Source of the DNA: JAHCIE01 sp034431435
GTDB lineage: Bacteria; Chloroflexota; Anaerolineae; Epilineales; JAHCIE01
Direction of reading: 5' to 3'
Length of the DNA stretch: 64,000 nucleotides
Assembly (NCBI GenBank): GCA_034431435.1
Contig: DAOUDG010000109.1
Span: forward strand, 62,001-126,000
How positions within the stretch are numbered: the stretch's first letter is position 1; every line of letters begins with the position of its first letter. Shown here in pieces: positions 40,661 through 49,733 of this stretch. The position numbers and the translations under genes were made by a program. The notes under the pieces are model-generated. The model searched no databases. It had not been told where the DNA came from and saw only the letters and a list, made by a program, of their open reading frames with translations.

Positions 40661-43477
40661 GTGACTTCTGTACTCGTGGCATCGACCCCGCCTCCACCCC
40701 AGGGTATCGTGACCTTCATGCTGACCGACATCGAGGGTAGCACGAAGCTCTGGGAGGACAGTCCCCAACTGATGGCCGCCGCCGTGGCCCGACACGATGC
40801 GCTAGCGGCGCGCCTCATCGCGCAGCACAGCGGTGTACTGGTCAAGAGCCGCGGCGAGGGCGACAGCTTGTTCGTCGTGTTCGCGCGACCGACGGACGCC
40901 ATTCTCGCCGCCTATGACATGCAAAAGGCCTTGCATGCGGAGCCGTGGCCCACGCCGCGCCCGATTCTGGTGCGCATGGCCCTACACGTAGGCGAGGCTG
41001 AACTTCGGGACGGTGACTATTTCGGCAGCGCCGTCAACCGCTGTGCGAGGCTGCGGGCCGCCGGGTCGGGGGGGCAAGTTCTCGTCTCGCAGGCTGCCCG
41101 TGAGGTGGTCCGTGACTCGTTGCCGGGCAGCCTCGGCTTTCGTGACCTGGGCGAGCATCGCCTGCGCGACCTGACGCGGCCGGAGCGGGTCTTCCAACTT
41201 CTGGCTGACGATCTGCCCAGCGAATTCGGGCCGCTGCATACCCTCAATATACACCCCAACAACCTGCCGGTGCAGCGCGATGCCTTGATTGGCCGCGATC
41301 GGCAGGTAAATGCCGTCCAGACGCTACTACGACAGCCGGGGGTGCGGCTGGTGACGCTGTTGGGGCCGGGTGGCACCGGCAAGACGCGCCTGGCGCTCCA
41401 TGTGGCGGCGGACATGCTCGATGATTTCAACGACGGAGTCTTCTTAGTGTCGTTGGCGGCGGTGCGTGACCCCGGCCTGGTCTTGCCGACGATTGCGTAC
41501 ACCCTTGATGTGCGCGAGATTCCGCCCCTCTCCATCGTGGCCACACTCAAGGAGCGGCTGCGCGACCGCCATATGCTGCTGGTGCTGGACAATTTCGAGC
41601 AGGTGGTCAACGCGGCCGCCGAGGTTGTGGATCTCCTGGATGCGGCGGCTGGCCCCAAGATACTGGTGACGAGCCGCACCGTGTTGCGGGTGCGCGGCGA
41701 GATCCAATATCTCGTTCCGCCGCTGACCGTCCCTGATAGCCTGCGCCTGGCCGGCGACGCCAACACGGTGGCGGGGCTGGGCGAGTACGAGGCGGTGCGC
41801 CTGTTTGTGGAGCGGGCGCGGGCGGCGCGACCCGACTTTGCCCTGACGCCAGAGAATGCCCTGGTGGTGGCGCAGATTTGCCAGCGGCTAGACGGCCTGC
41901 CCCTCGCCATCGAGTTGGCAGCGACACGCATTCGGACCCTGTCGCCCCAGGCGATGCTGGCGCGCCTCAACCACCGCCTGCAATTGCTGACCGTCGGTGC
42001 GCGCGACCTGCCATCGCGCCACCAGACGCTGCGCGCAGCCATCGAATGGAGCTACGACTTGCTGGATGCTCCCTACCAGACGCTACTGCGGCGGCTGGCG
42101 GTGTTCAGCGGCGGCAGTACCCTGGAGGCCATTGACGGGGTGGTAGGCGGCATGCCGCCCGTCGAGGGCGAGACAGCCATCGATGTGCTGGACGGCATCG
42201 AGGCGTTAGCGAGCCAGAGTCTGCTACAGAGCCGCGACGAGCGGCCGGGCGAGTCGCGCTACCTCATGCTGGCGACCATTCAGGAGTTCGCCGCCGAGCA
42301 ACTGGCCAGCAGCGGGGAGGAGGACACGCTCCGCGAGCGGCATGCGCGCTACTTTCTAGACTTTGTGTGCCGTGCCCAGCCGGAACTGTTCGGGGCGCAG
42401 GTCGGGCTGTGGCTGGATCGATTGGAGTCGGAGCACGATAACCTGCGGGATGCCACGCGCTGGTTCCTGGAGCATCGCCTGGCTGCGGAGGCGTTGCAGC
42501 TGATGGGCGCCCTGTGGCGGTTCTGGGAGGTGCGCGGCTACTTGAGCGAAGGGCGGGCTGCTCTGGAGGAGGGCATCCGACTGGGGGCGGAGGTGGACGT
42601 GGCCGATCGGATCACGGTCGTGAATGGCGCGGGCATTCTGGCCCGTGATCAGAGCGACTATGCCGCGGCTCGCCGTTATCACCAGCAGGCTTTGGAGTTG
42701 GCCGAGGCGACGCAGAATCAGTACGGCATCAGCAACTCGCTGAGCCTATTGGGGATCGTCGCCCAGGCGCAGGGAGACTATGCGACCGCCGACTCCCTCT
42801 ATCGCCAGGCGCTAACGACCCGGCGCGAGCTGGGCGAGCAGCGCGCCGTAGCCGGCTCGCTGTATGATCTGGGCTGGCTGGCCTTCGACCAGGGCGAGTG
42901 GGAGGTGGCGCGGCGACTGCACCAGGAGAGTCTGGGGATTCGGCGCGAGGTAGGGGACCGGCTGGGCGTCGCCTACTCATTGTTGGCGCTGGGGAACGTG
43001 GCGCGCGCCCAGAACAACTATGATGACGCGCGGGCGCGCTACGAGGAGAGCCGCCAACTGGCGCAGGCGATGGGGGACCGACTGCACGTCGGGGTATCGC
43101 TGTACGGCCTGGGCGTCACCGCCTGGCGGCAGGGCCACTGGGAGGAGGCGCGCCGCTGTTACCTGAACAGCCTGAACATCCTGCGTGATCTGGGGAGTCG
43201 GCGCGAGATGGTCGCCTGCCTGACGGGATTGGGGATTGTCGCCGCCGAGATGCACGATCTAGAACGGGCCGCGCGGCTGCTGGGGGCGAGCGCGGCGCTG
43301 CTGGATGCCATGGAAGCCCGCCTGCCCGCGATGGACCAGGCGGACCTCGACCACTACATCGGCCTCATTCACCTCATGGGCGAGGCATCGACCGAGGCGG
43401 CCTTCACGTCCGGCGGCCAGATGACATTGGAGGAGGCGCTGGCCTATGCCGACGGGGGTGAGCCGCCGATGGGCTAG
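40661..43477 (+). CDS. Class III cyclase-domain / NB-ARC ATPase / TPR signalling protein
   Basis: A 938-residue cytoplasmic protein. The N-terminal class III nucleotide cyclase domain keeps the two metal Asp (D23 in TFMLTDIEGST, D68 in KSRGEGDSLFV) and VNRCARL with the transition-state Asn and Arg, so activity is possible. A STAND/NB-ARC ATPase follows, with Walker A LLGPGGTGKTR (about 235-242), Walker B LLVLDNFEQV and LDGLPLAIELAATRI. TPR repeats occupy about 620-880. The layout is that of AfsR/LuxR-like regulators that replace a DNA-binding domain with a cyclase. I prefer the GTG at 40661, behind GGAAGG, over the ATG at 40601, which has no ribosome site. Confidence 0.85.
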   Translation: MTSVLVASTPPPPQGIVTFMLTDIEGSTKLWEDSPQLMAAAVARHDALAARLIAQHSGVLVKSRGEGDSLFVVFARPTDAILAAYDMQKALHAEPWPTPRPILVRMALHVGEAELRDGDYFGSAVNRCARLRAAGSGGQVLVSQAAREVVRDSLPGSLGFRDLGEHRLRDLTRPERVFQLLADDLPSEFGPLHTLNIHPNNLPVQRDALIGRDRQVNAVQTLLRQPGVRLVTLLGPGGTGKTRLALHVAADMLDDFNDGVFLVSLAAVRDPGLVLPTIAYTLDVREIPPLSIVATLKERLRDRHMLLVLDNFEQVVNAAAEVVDLLDAAAGPKILVTSRTVLRVRGEIQYLVPPLTVPDSLRLAGDANTVAGLGEYEAVRLFVERARAARPDFALTPENALVVAQICQRLDGLPLAIELAATRIRTLSPQAMLARLNHRLQLLTVGARDLPSRHQTLRAAIEWSYDLLDAPYQTLLRRLAVFSGGSTLEAIDGVVGGMPPVEGETAIDVLDGIEALASQSLLQSRDERPGESRYLMLATIQEFAAEQLASSGEEDTLRERHARYFLDFVCRAQPELFGAQVGLWLDRLESEHDNLRDATRWFLEHRLAAEALQLMGALWRFWEVRGYLSEGRAALEEGIRLGAEVDVADRITVVNGAGILARDQSDYAAARRYHQQALELAEATQNQYGISNSLSLLGIVAQAQGDYATADSLYRQALTTRRELGEQRAVAGSLYDLGWLAFDQGEWEVARRLHQESLGIRREVGDRLGVAYSLLALGNVARAQNNYDDARARYEESRQLAQAMGDRLHVGVSLYGLGVTAWRQGHWEEARRCYLNSLNILRDLGSRREMVACLTGLGIVAAEMHDLERAARLLGASAALLDAMEARLPAMDQADLDHYIGLIHLMGEASTEAAFTSGGQMTLEEALAYADGGEPPMG

Positions 43478-44592
43478 GGGGCGTCCCAGCCGGGCAGCAT
43501 GGCGGCGTATATCAGGCGCTGCAAGGCCGCGTTGTCGAAGCCGATGGGGCGGTCGGGGTGGCGACCCTTGACGAGGGCCAGGTGGTAGGCGAGAAGCTGG
43601 AGTGGGATGACCTGCGCCAGGGGGCTAAGGGCGTCGGGGATGGTCGGGGTGGCGACCACCTGCGCGGCGATGTCGCGCCACGCCTCGACGTCCGTCTCGG
43701 CGACCAGGGCGACGACGTCGGCCCCATAGGCAGCCGCGACGCGCGCCATGTCGCGCGCCCGCGCGCCGCTGCGCTCCGAGGGGGCGATGACGACTAGCGG
43801 GTCGCCGCGCTGCAGGGCGAAGATGTGCAGGTGGGCGAACTCCTCGAGCGGGTGAGCCTCGGCGCGGCTCTGGCTGGTCTCTTTGAGCTTGGCCTCGCCC
43901 TGCAAGGCGGTGGCGTAGGCCGGGCCGCCGCCGATGAAGCTGAAGTGCGTCTTGTCGCGCCAGCGATCGGCGAGGGCGCGCATCGAGTCGTCGAGAGCGA
44001 GCGCGGCGCGCATGGTATCGGGGATGGCATCGAGTGTGGCGTAGAGGCGCAGAGCGTCATCGTCGTTGAGAGCGCCGCGCGCCCGCCCCAGGCTGAGGGC
44101 GAGGCGGTACAGCAGAGCCAGGGCGCTGGTGGTGGTCTGGGTGGGGAAGGACAGGGTTGGCCCGCCGTGCAGGTGCAGCGTGCCGTCGACGACCGCAGCG
44201 AGTGGGCTGTCAGGGGTATTGGTCACGGCCAGGGTGAATGCGCCCGCCAGCCGCGCCAGCCGCGCCGCCTGAACGACGGGGACCGTGCGCCCTGACTGGC
44301 TGACGGCGATGACCACGTCGCGGCGGCCCACAGTGGGCGCGACGCCCAGGCAGAACTCCAGGCCCTCGACGGGCGCGGCGGGCAGGCGCGCCCACTCCCA
44401 AACAGCGCTGGCCGCGGCGTAGCCGAGGAAGTGCGGGTCGCCACAGCCGACGAGCATGATGCGGTCAGCGCGGTGGGCGAGGGCGTAGCCCAGGCCGTCG
44501 GCCAGGGGCGACTCGGCCGCCAGGGTCGCGGTGATGGCGGCGGGCTGAGCGTACACCTCTTCGATGAACCGATAGTGAGGTGCGTCGCTCAT
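43474..44592 (-). CDS. SIS-domain phosphosugar isomerase/deglycase
   Basis: A 372-residue protein with tandem SIS domains. GCGDPHFLGYAAASAVWEWA and VIAVSQSGRTVPVVQAARLA form the first sugar-phosphate site, and FIGGGPAYATALQGEAKLKETSQSRAEAHPLEEFAH the second, with the Glu and His expected for isomerase or deglycase chemistry. The start at 44592 overlaps the stop of the PfkB kinase by 4 bases, so the kinase product is probably its substrate. The pair resembles FrlB/FrlD of fructoselysine use, but GlmS- or AgaS-like functions are possible. Its stop overlaps that of the convergent cyclase gene at a shared CTAG. Confidence 0.83.
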   Translation of the reverse strand: MSDAPHYRFIEEVYAQPAAITATLAAESPLADGLGYALAHRADRIMLVGCGDPHFLGYAAASAVWEWARLPAAPVEGLEFCLGVAPTVGRRDVVIAVSQSGRTVPVVQAARLARLAGAFTLAVTNTPDSPLAAVVDGTLHLHGGPTLSFPTQTTTSALALLYRLALSLGRARGALNDDDALRLYATLDAIPDTMRAALALDDSMRALADRWRDKTHFSFIGGGPAYATALQGEAKLKETSQSRAEAHPLEEFAHLHIFALQRGDPLVVIAPSERSGARARDMARVAAAYGADVVALVAETDVEAWRDIAAQVVATPTIPDALSPLAQVIPLQLLAYHLALVKGRHPDRPIGFDNAALQRLIYAAMLPGWDAP

Positions 44593-45524
44593 CCGCCGCT
44601 TGCTCCATTCGATGCCTCGAACAGGCTCCAGACCTGCGAGCGTGTCGGGAGTGGGTTGCCATCGGGCCGCAGCTCGCCAGCGGCAGCGACGGCAGCGGTG
44701 GCGAGGCGCGCGATGCGCTCGGCGGGCCACTCGGCCAGGTAGCCGTACAGAATAGCGGCGTTGAACGCCTCGCCCGTGCCGGCCGTCTCGGTCATGGGCG
44801 TCGACGGCGGTGGAATGTGGCTGCGGGTGTGGGGTGTGGCGACGAGACAGCCACCCTCGGTCGGCCGCACGGCCACCAGGCGCGCGCCGCCACGCAATAG
44901 CGTGGCGATGGCAGACTCGCGATCAGGCGCGCCGACGCTGCCGATGGAGGCTGAGTCCAGGATAACCACGTCGCTGGTCTGGAAGAGGGACGCCAGCCAG
45001 GCAGGGTCAGCATCCACGGCTCCCGGAATGAAGACAACGCTCTTGCCGAGTTGCCGCGCGTCGCGGGCGGCCTGGGCGAAGGTGTAGGGGTAGCGTGACT
45101 GGGCGTAGAGCCAGCCTGATACGACGACGGCGCGGGTGTCGTCCAGCCGCTCCTCCCACCCGTCGGGCAGTGTGCCGCCCGACGCGGTGCCGAGAATACC
45201 CAGGAAGACGTAGCGGCCGGCGCCGTCCACCAGCAACATTGTCAGGTCGCTGCCCGCGCCTTCGGGCGTGACGAGGTGCGTGACATCGACACCTTCCGCC
45301 TCGAGCTGCTGGTGCGCGGCGTGGCCGTAGGGGTCGTCGCCGACATAGCCGAGGATGCCCGCGCGCAGACCGAGGCGAGCGAGCATCGTCATGAGGGGCG
45401 CGGTTCCGCCGGCGCGGACGAACATGCCCCGCGCCATCTGATGCTGACCCGCCTCGAGAGGCAGGCGCTCAATGGGCAGGGTGACATCGACCATCAAACC
45501 GGCGAGGCTCAGCACATCTAGCAT
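44589..45524 (-). CDS. PfkB-family sugar kinase with Glu in place of the catalytic Asp
   Basis: A 311-residue ribokinase-like protein. The N-terminal AGGTAPLMTMLARLGLRAGILGYVGDDPYG is the family sugar-binding and lid region. In the C-terminal signature the usual G-A/T-G-D reads TAGTGEAFNAAILYG, so the catalytic base Asp is Glu (codon GAG). Glu might still work at a lower rate, or the protein may act otherwise. It is the first gene of a pair with the SIS enzyme. AAGGAG stands 6 bases before the ATG. Confidence 0.82.
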   Translation of the reverse strand: MLDVLSLAGLMVDVTLPIERLPLEAGQHQMARGMFVRAGGTAPLMTMLARLGLRAGILGYVGDDPYGHAAHQQLEAEGVDVTHLVTPEGAGSDLTMLLVDGAGRYVFLGILGTASGGTLPDGWEERLDDTRAVVVSGWLYAQSRYPYTFAQAARDARQLGKSVVFIPGAVDADPAWLASLFQTSDVVILDSASIGSVGAPDRESAIATLLRGGARLVAVRPTEGGCLVATPHTRSHIPPPSTPMTETAGTGEAFNAAILYGYLAEWPAERIARLATAAVAAAGELRPDGNPLPTRSQVWSLFEASNGASGG

Positions 45525-45554
45525 GGGGTCTCCTTGCGACTGGCGAACAAGACC

Positions 45555-45583
45555 ATGATAGATGCTTTCGCGGAGCGGGTCAA
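45555..45583 (-). promoter_or_regulatory. Promoter of the kinase/SIS pair
   Basis: On the minus strand TTGACC (45583-45578) and TATCAT (45560-45555) are 17 bases apart, about 31 bases before the kinase start. Confidence 0.7.
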
Positions 45584-45597
45584 TGTGGGGTGGCGGT

Positions 45598-46356
45598 TCA
45601 GCCGGTCAGGGGCAGAAACGTCCGCGCCAGCATGTAGACGGCGACGGCGATGACGAACCAGGCGAACCACGTACGCAGCTTGTAGGCGGGGACGCGGTTG
45701 GCGAGGCGTACACCAAGGACGACGCCCACCGCGCCGAAGGCGACAAAGCGCAGCGTCACTGCCCAGTCAAGGGGGCCTTGCGACAGGTGGCCCAGGAAGC
45801 CGCTGGCGCTGTTGAGGGCAATGATGGGCAGCGAGGTTGCCACCGCGCTCGTCATGGATAGTCCGACCAGCAGCACCAGCGCAGGCACGATGAGAAAGCC
45901 GCCCCCTACGCCCAGGAAGCCCGTCAATAGGCCGACACCGAAGCCCGCCCCCACCGCCGTCCCCCAGTGGGCGACGGGCTTCGACTTACCCGAGTGGAGG
46001 GGCCGCAGCATCATTGTCGCCACTACCAGCATCAACAGCGCAAACAGGACGAGGAGTAGCGTACCGGGCACGAAGTGGGTGAAGAAGGAGCCGAGGTAGG
46101 CCCCCACGATGCCCGCCCCACCGAAGAGAGCGGCCGCCCGCCAGTTGACGTTACCCCGCCGCGCCTGGAGCGCCGTCCCCAGCAGCGCGTTCAGTCCTAC
46201 GACGGCCAACGACGTGCCCACGGCCGCCTCGGGTGTCATGCCCACGGCGAACACCAGGGCTGGCACGGTCAGAATCGACCCGCCACCACCGAGCAACCCT
46301 AACGACAGGCCGATGGCGATGGCCAGCAGGGACGAGAGCAGCCACGACACATCCAT
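45598..46356 (-). CDS. TauE/SafE-family sulfite/anion exporter
   Basis: A 252-residue membrane protein with about eight segments in two homologous halves, each opening with a glycine-rich motif: IGLSLGLLGGGGSILTVPAL and GLLTGFLGVGGGFLIVPAL. This is the signature of the TauE/SafE family, whose members export sulfite, sulfoacetate or related anions. The neighbouring divergent genes for sulfide/persulfide handling fit such a role. GGTGGAGG lies 6 bases before the ATG. The exact substrate is unknown. Confidence 0.88.
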   Translation of the reverse strand: MDVSWLLSSLLAIAIGLSLGLLGGGGSILTVPALVFAVGMTPEAAVGTSLAVVGLNALLGTALQARRGNVNWRAAALFGGAGIVGAYLGSFFTHFVPGTLLLVLFALLMLVVATMMLRPLHSGKSKPVAHWGTAVGAGFGVGLLTGFLGVGGGFLIVPALVLLVGLSMTSAVATSLPIIALNSASGFLGHLSQGPLDWAVTLRFVAFGAVGVVLGVRLANRVPAYKLRTWFAWFVIAVAVYMLARTFLPLTG

Positions 46357-46612
46357 GAATCGCCTCCACCTTTACTTGAATGCAGCATGACTGGTGGCGT
46401 TACACCTGGCCCGATCGCCCCGATGAGGAGCCGCGCACGCACACAGACACCAGGGATTGATTCACGGCTCCTATCCTATCCGGGTCGTCCGCGTTAGTCC
46501 ACATCTGATGCAACCGCGTTAGGGCAGGCGTGTAACCGCTTGCCGCCGACTCGCATCTAACCCCGCAGGCAAGTTTGGATAGCTACGAAACGTACCTGAG
46601 GAGGGCCAGGGA
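46357..46612. promoter_or_regulatory. Divergent control region between TauE and the MBL-rhodanese gene
   Basis: CCGCGTTAG is repeated at 46489-46497 and 46514-46522, 25 bases apart, and CTTGCC (46539-46544) faces GGCAAG (46568-46573) as an inverted repeat. Both lie upstream of the rhodanese genes and may bind a regulator. No clean -35/-10 pair was seen. Confidence 0.35.
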
Positions 46613-48025
46613 ATGTTATTGAAGCGTTTCTATCACGACGGCCTGGCCCAGGCCAGCTATCTGGTTGGCTGCCAGGCCACGGGCGATGCCCTGGTTATCG
46701 ATGCCAATCGCGACGTGGATCAGTACCTTGAGGCGGCCGCTCGCGAGGGCCTGCGCATCGCCGCCGTTACCGAGACGCATATCCATGCCGACTATGTGTC
46801 CGGCAGCCGCGAGCTGGCTGCTCGCAGCGGTGCGCGCCTCTACCTCTCGGCCGAAGGCGCTCCCGACTGGCAGTACGCCTTCGCCGGGGAAGCGGGTGCG
46901 ACGCTGGTTCGCGAGGGCGATGCCTTCAAGGTGGGCAATCTGTTGGTAGAGGTGGTGCACACACCCGGCCACACGCCGGAGCATGTCAGTTTCATGCTCA
47001 CCGATACCGCTGCCTCTGATCGGCCCATGGGGCTGTTCAGCGGTGATTTCGTCTTTGTCGGCGACGTCGGCCGTCCGGACCTCCTTGAGCGCGCCGCGGG
47101 GTACGCCGATACGATGGAGGCGGGCGCACACGACCTGTACCGCTCGCTCGTCCGCTTCGCGACCCTGCCCGACTATCTCCAGGTGTGGCCCGCCCACGGC
47201 GCGGGCAGCGCGTGCGGCAAGGCGTTGGGGGCGGTTCCTTCGACGACAGTGGGCTACGAGAAACTGGTCAACTGGGCGCTCAAGACGCGCGGCGAGGACG
47301 ACTTCGTGGCTCAGGTGCTCGACGGCCAGCCTGACCCGCCTGCCTACTTTGCCGAGATGAAGCGCATCAACAAGGTGGGGCCGGTCCTGCGCCCGACAGC
47401 GTTGCCGCCGCGCGGCGACCTGGCCGCCCTGCGCGCCACCCTGGCGGCGGGAACGCCCGTGGTGGATACACGCCAGGCGTCGGACTTTGCAGCGGGCCAT
47501 GCGCCGGGCAGCGTCAACATCCTGGCCGGTGGCAGCTTCCTCGGCTGGGCGGGCTGGTTGTTGCCCTACGACCGCCCGTTCGCCCTCATTGCCGACGAGG
47601 CTGCGCTACCCATACTGTTCAGGGAGTTGGGCCTGATTGGCCTCGACGCTGTCGCCATGTGGTGGCCGCCTGACGTGCTGGATGTCTGGCGGCGCGAGGT
47701 GGGCGAGCTGGCGAGCTTCCGCCGGCTTGCGTCGCGCGACGCGGAGCCGTTGTTGGCCCGCAACGGCGCGACAATCCTGGATGTGCGGACGGTAGAGGAA
47801 TATGGGCGCGGGCACATCCCGCACAGCATTAATATCCCGTTGGGTCGGCTGCCGCGCCGCCTGGCTGAAGTGCCCGTGGATAAGCCTGTCTATGTGACCT
47901 GTGAGTCCGGCTCACGCTCGCCCATTGCCGCCAGCCTCCTAGAGGCAGCGGGCCACGCCCCTGTCATCGAGATGTTCGACGGTTACAACGGTTGGGCGAG
48001 GGCCGGGTTACCGATTGAGGAGTAG
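46613..48025 (+). CDS. MBL-fold persulfide dioxygenase-like protein with two rhodanese domains
   Basis: A 470-residue protein. Residues 1-240 are a metallo-beta-lactamase domain of the ETHE1/glyoxalase II type: THIHADYVSGSREL, HTPGHTPEHVSF and GDFVFVGDVGRPDLL supply the His and Asp iron ligands. Two rhodanese domains follow. The first (about 270-355) lacks a Cys at the expected active-site loop; the second (about 375-470) has Cys in TCESGSRSPIA. The combination resembles CstB and related enzymes that oxidise persulfides and transfer sulfane sulfur. AGGAGG stands 9 bases upstream. A single rhodanese gene follows. Confidence 0.88.
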   Translation: MLLKRFYHDGLAQASYLVGCQATGDALVIDANRDVDQYLEAAAREGLRIAAVTETHIHADYVSGSRELAARSGARLYLSAEGAPDWQYAFAGEAGATLVREGDAFKVGNLLVEVVHTPGHTPEHVSFMLTDTAASDRPMGLFSGDFVFVGDVGRPDLLERAAGYADTMEAGAHDLYRSLVRFATLPDYLQVWPAHGAGSACGKALGAVPSTTVGYEKLVNWALKTRGEDDFVAQVLDGQPDPPAYFAEMKRINKVGPVLRPTALPPRGDLAALRATLAAGTPVVDTRQASDFAAGHAPGSVNILAGGSFLGWAGWLLPYDRPFALIADEAALPILFRELGLIGLDAVAMWWPPDVLDVWRREVGELASFRRLASRDAEPLLARNGATILDVRTVEEYGRGHIPHSINIPLGRLPRRLAEVPVDKPVYVTCESGSRSPIAASLLEAAGHAPVIEMFDGYNGWARAGLPIEE

Positions 48026-48072
48026 TTGTATCGACTGTCACCCAGCGATTGATGATGCATAGGAGAGGGTGA

Positions 48073-48414
48073 ATGTTTGGGTTTGGCAAGAAGGCATCGG
48101 CAACTGACATCACAGCCACCGACCTCGACCGCCGGCTCAAGGCGGCCGATGGCCTGTTCCTGGTGGACGTACGCGAGCCGTGGGAGTTCTCTCAGGGTCA
48201 TATCGCGGGTAGCCAGCTCATTCCCCTGGGCCAACTGTCGGGCCAGCTTGCCGATCTACCCAGGGACAAGACGCTCGTCGCCGTGTGCCGCACCGGGAAC
48301 CGCAGCAGCGTGGCGACCAGTATCCTGCAGCGCGCCGGGTACCAGGCGCTCAACCTCAAGGGCGGGGTCGTGGATTGGGCGCGAGCGGGGTTGCCCCTGA
48401 GCGGACAACGTTAA
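48073..48414 (+). CDS. Single-domain rhodanese
   Basis: A 113-residue rhodanese-like sulfurtransferase: LVDVREPWEFSQGHIAGSQLIPLG and the active-site loop VCRTGNRSSVA with the persulfide-forming Cys. A short N-terminal extension has no signal peptide, so it is cytoplasmic. It lies 47 bases after the MBL-rhodanese gene and could pass sulfur to or from it. Confidence 0.9.
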   Translation: MFGFGKKASATDITATDLDRRLKAADGLFLVDVREPWEFSQGHIAGSQLIPLGQLSGQLADLPRDKTLVAVCRTGNRSSVATSILQRAGYQALNLKGGVVDWARAGLPLSGQR

Positions 48415-48427
48415 GAGGAGACAAGCC

Positions 48428-48838
48428 ATGACAACACAAGAGAAGGTGCAATACAGGTTCGGTACGCGCCTTGACGTGCCCTACGTCGAGGCGGTGGAGC
48501 GAGCGAAGGCGGCTCTCAAGGAGCAGGGCTTCGGGGTGCTGACGGAGATCGACGTCAAGGCGACCATGAAGGCCAAGCTCGACGTGGACTTCCGTCCCTA
48601 CGTCATTCTGGGCGCGTGTAATCCGCCCCTCGCCTACCGCGCTTTGACGGCCGAGCCGAGCATTGGCCTGCTGCTGCCGTGCAACGTTATTGTCTACCAG
48701 GACGGCGACGGCGCGCGGGTCGAGTTCATGGACCCGGCCGCCGCGCTCGGAATTGTTGGCAACCCGGCTGTGGAGCCAGTGGCGACTGAGGCGCGCGCCC
48801 GCCTGTGGGCGGCGATGGAGAGCCTGGACAAGCAGTAG
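48428..48838 (+). CDS. DUF302-domain protein
   Basis: A 136-residue protein that matches DUF302: YVEAVERAKAALKEQGFGVLTEIDVKATMKAKL near the start and ILGACNPPLAYRALTAEPSIGLLLPCNVIVYQDG in the middle. The conserved Cys and GLLLPCNV strand are typical. DUF302 proteins often stand beside sulfur-oxidation and rhodanese genes; a binding rather than catalytic function is usually assumed. It starts 13 bases after the rhodanese, with AGGAG upstream, so it is the third gene of that operon. Confidence 0.88.
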   Translation: MTTQEKVQYRFGTRLDVPYVEAVERAKAALKEQGFGVLTEIDVKATMKAKLDVDFRPYVILGACNPPLAYRALTAEPSIGLLLPCNVIVYQDGDGARVEFMDPAAALGIVGNPAVEPVATEARARLWAAMESLDKQ

Positions 48839-48850
48839 CCCGTGGTTGCA

Positions 48851-48920
48851 GGTCAGCGGGAGAAGTCTGGAAGGCGGACAGGGAGCAGCGCGCTCCCCGT
48901 CCGCCTTCCGTCTTCTGACC
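48851..48920. terminator. Long hairpin between convergent genes
   Basis: GGTCAG/CTGACC, then GGAAGGCGGAC (48869-48879) with GTCCGCCTTCC (48899-48909), then GGGAGC/GCTCCC form a 70-base nearly continuous stem between the DUF302 gene and the ferritin gene. It could terminate both. Confidence 0.6.
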
Positions 48921-48952
48921 GCCACCTGTTACGACTGATCTCTGGCTTCTGA

Positions 48953-49456
48953 CTACTCGCCCGCTCCCTCGCTGCCTTCCTCCATCTCGTGGTCAAGCAG
49001 GAGCATCGCGCCCGGGTGGCCCTCCGCCATCTTCCAGCGCGCCACGCGTAGAGTCGCGCTCTTTTCCTCCTCGACCTGCTCGTTGACGAACCAGTCGAGG
49101 AACTGCTGGCTGGCGAAATCCTTCTCCTTCACGGCGGCGTCGTAGATGGCGTTGATCAGCCCGGTCACCTTCTGCTCGTGGCCTAGCGCTGCCTCGAAGG
49201 CCGCCAGGGGCGAAGCAAAGTTAGTCTGGGGCTGCTCCAACGCCTGAAGGGTCACGCGGCTGTTCCGGTCGTTGATGTAGTCGAAGAACTTCATCGCGTG
49301 TTCCATCTCCTCGTCTGACTGCTTGCGCATGGCTGCTGCCGCGCCCGGCAGTTCGAGGGATTCCAGGTAGGCCGACATGGACAGGTAGAGAAAGGCAGCC
49401 TGGAACTCGTACTTGATCTGGTCGTTCATCGCGGTCAGAATACTCTGGCTCAACAT
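48953..49456 (-). CDS. Ferritin
   Basis: A 167-residue non-heme ferritin: QIKYEFQAAFLYLSMSAYLE, KQSDEEMEHAMKFFDYINDR and NEQVEEEKSATL provide the Glu, His and Glu ligands of the ferroxidase di-iron site. It stores iron as a 24-subunit shell in the cytoplasm. The start at 49456 has AGGAGG 9 bases upstream. An 8-base inverted repeat about 60 bases upstream may be regulatory. Confidence 0.93.
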   Translation of the reverse strand: MLSQSILTAMNDQIKYEFQAAFLYLSMSAYLESLELPGAAAAMRKQSDEEMEHAMKFFDYINDRNSRVTLQALEQPQTNFASPLAAFEAALGHEQKVTGLINAIYDAAVKEKDFASQQFLDWFVNEQVEEEKSATLRVARWKMAEGHPGAMLLLDHEMEEGSEGAGE

Positions 49457-49516
49457 TCCATTGTCCTCCTGAGCAGGCCCATCGTGGGGTCGCCCCTGAA
49501 CGTGGCTACCGTGTTG

Positions 49517-49538
49517 AAGTGGGCCAGCGCGCCCACTT
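49517..49538. promoter_or_regulatory. Inverted repeat upstream of ferritin
   Basis: AAGTGGGC (49517-49524) and GCCCACTT (49531-49538) face each other across 6 bases, between the divergent ferritin and sigma-factor genes. Could be an operator; no regulator is identified. Confidence 0.35.
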
Positions 49539-49733
49539 TGCACTATTCTGACTGCGCAACACGGACGAAGCTTACCGCGTCGCCTGACCTCTGTCCTATG
49601 GACCGCACGGCCCCGCTGCGTCGCGAGGCCTTCACGCCACGGGAACGCGCCAATACAAACCCGGCGGGCAGGTTAGAAATCATGGTCGCGCGGCGTCGAA
49701 AGGGGCAAGGATACTTCGTGCGAGGGCAGCATA

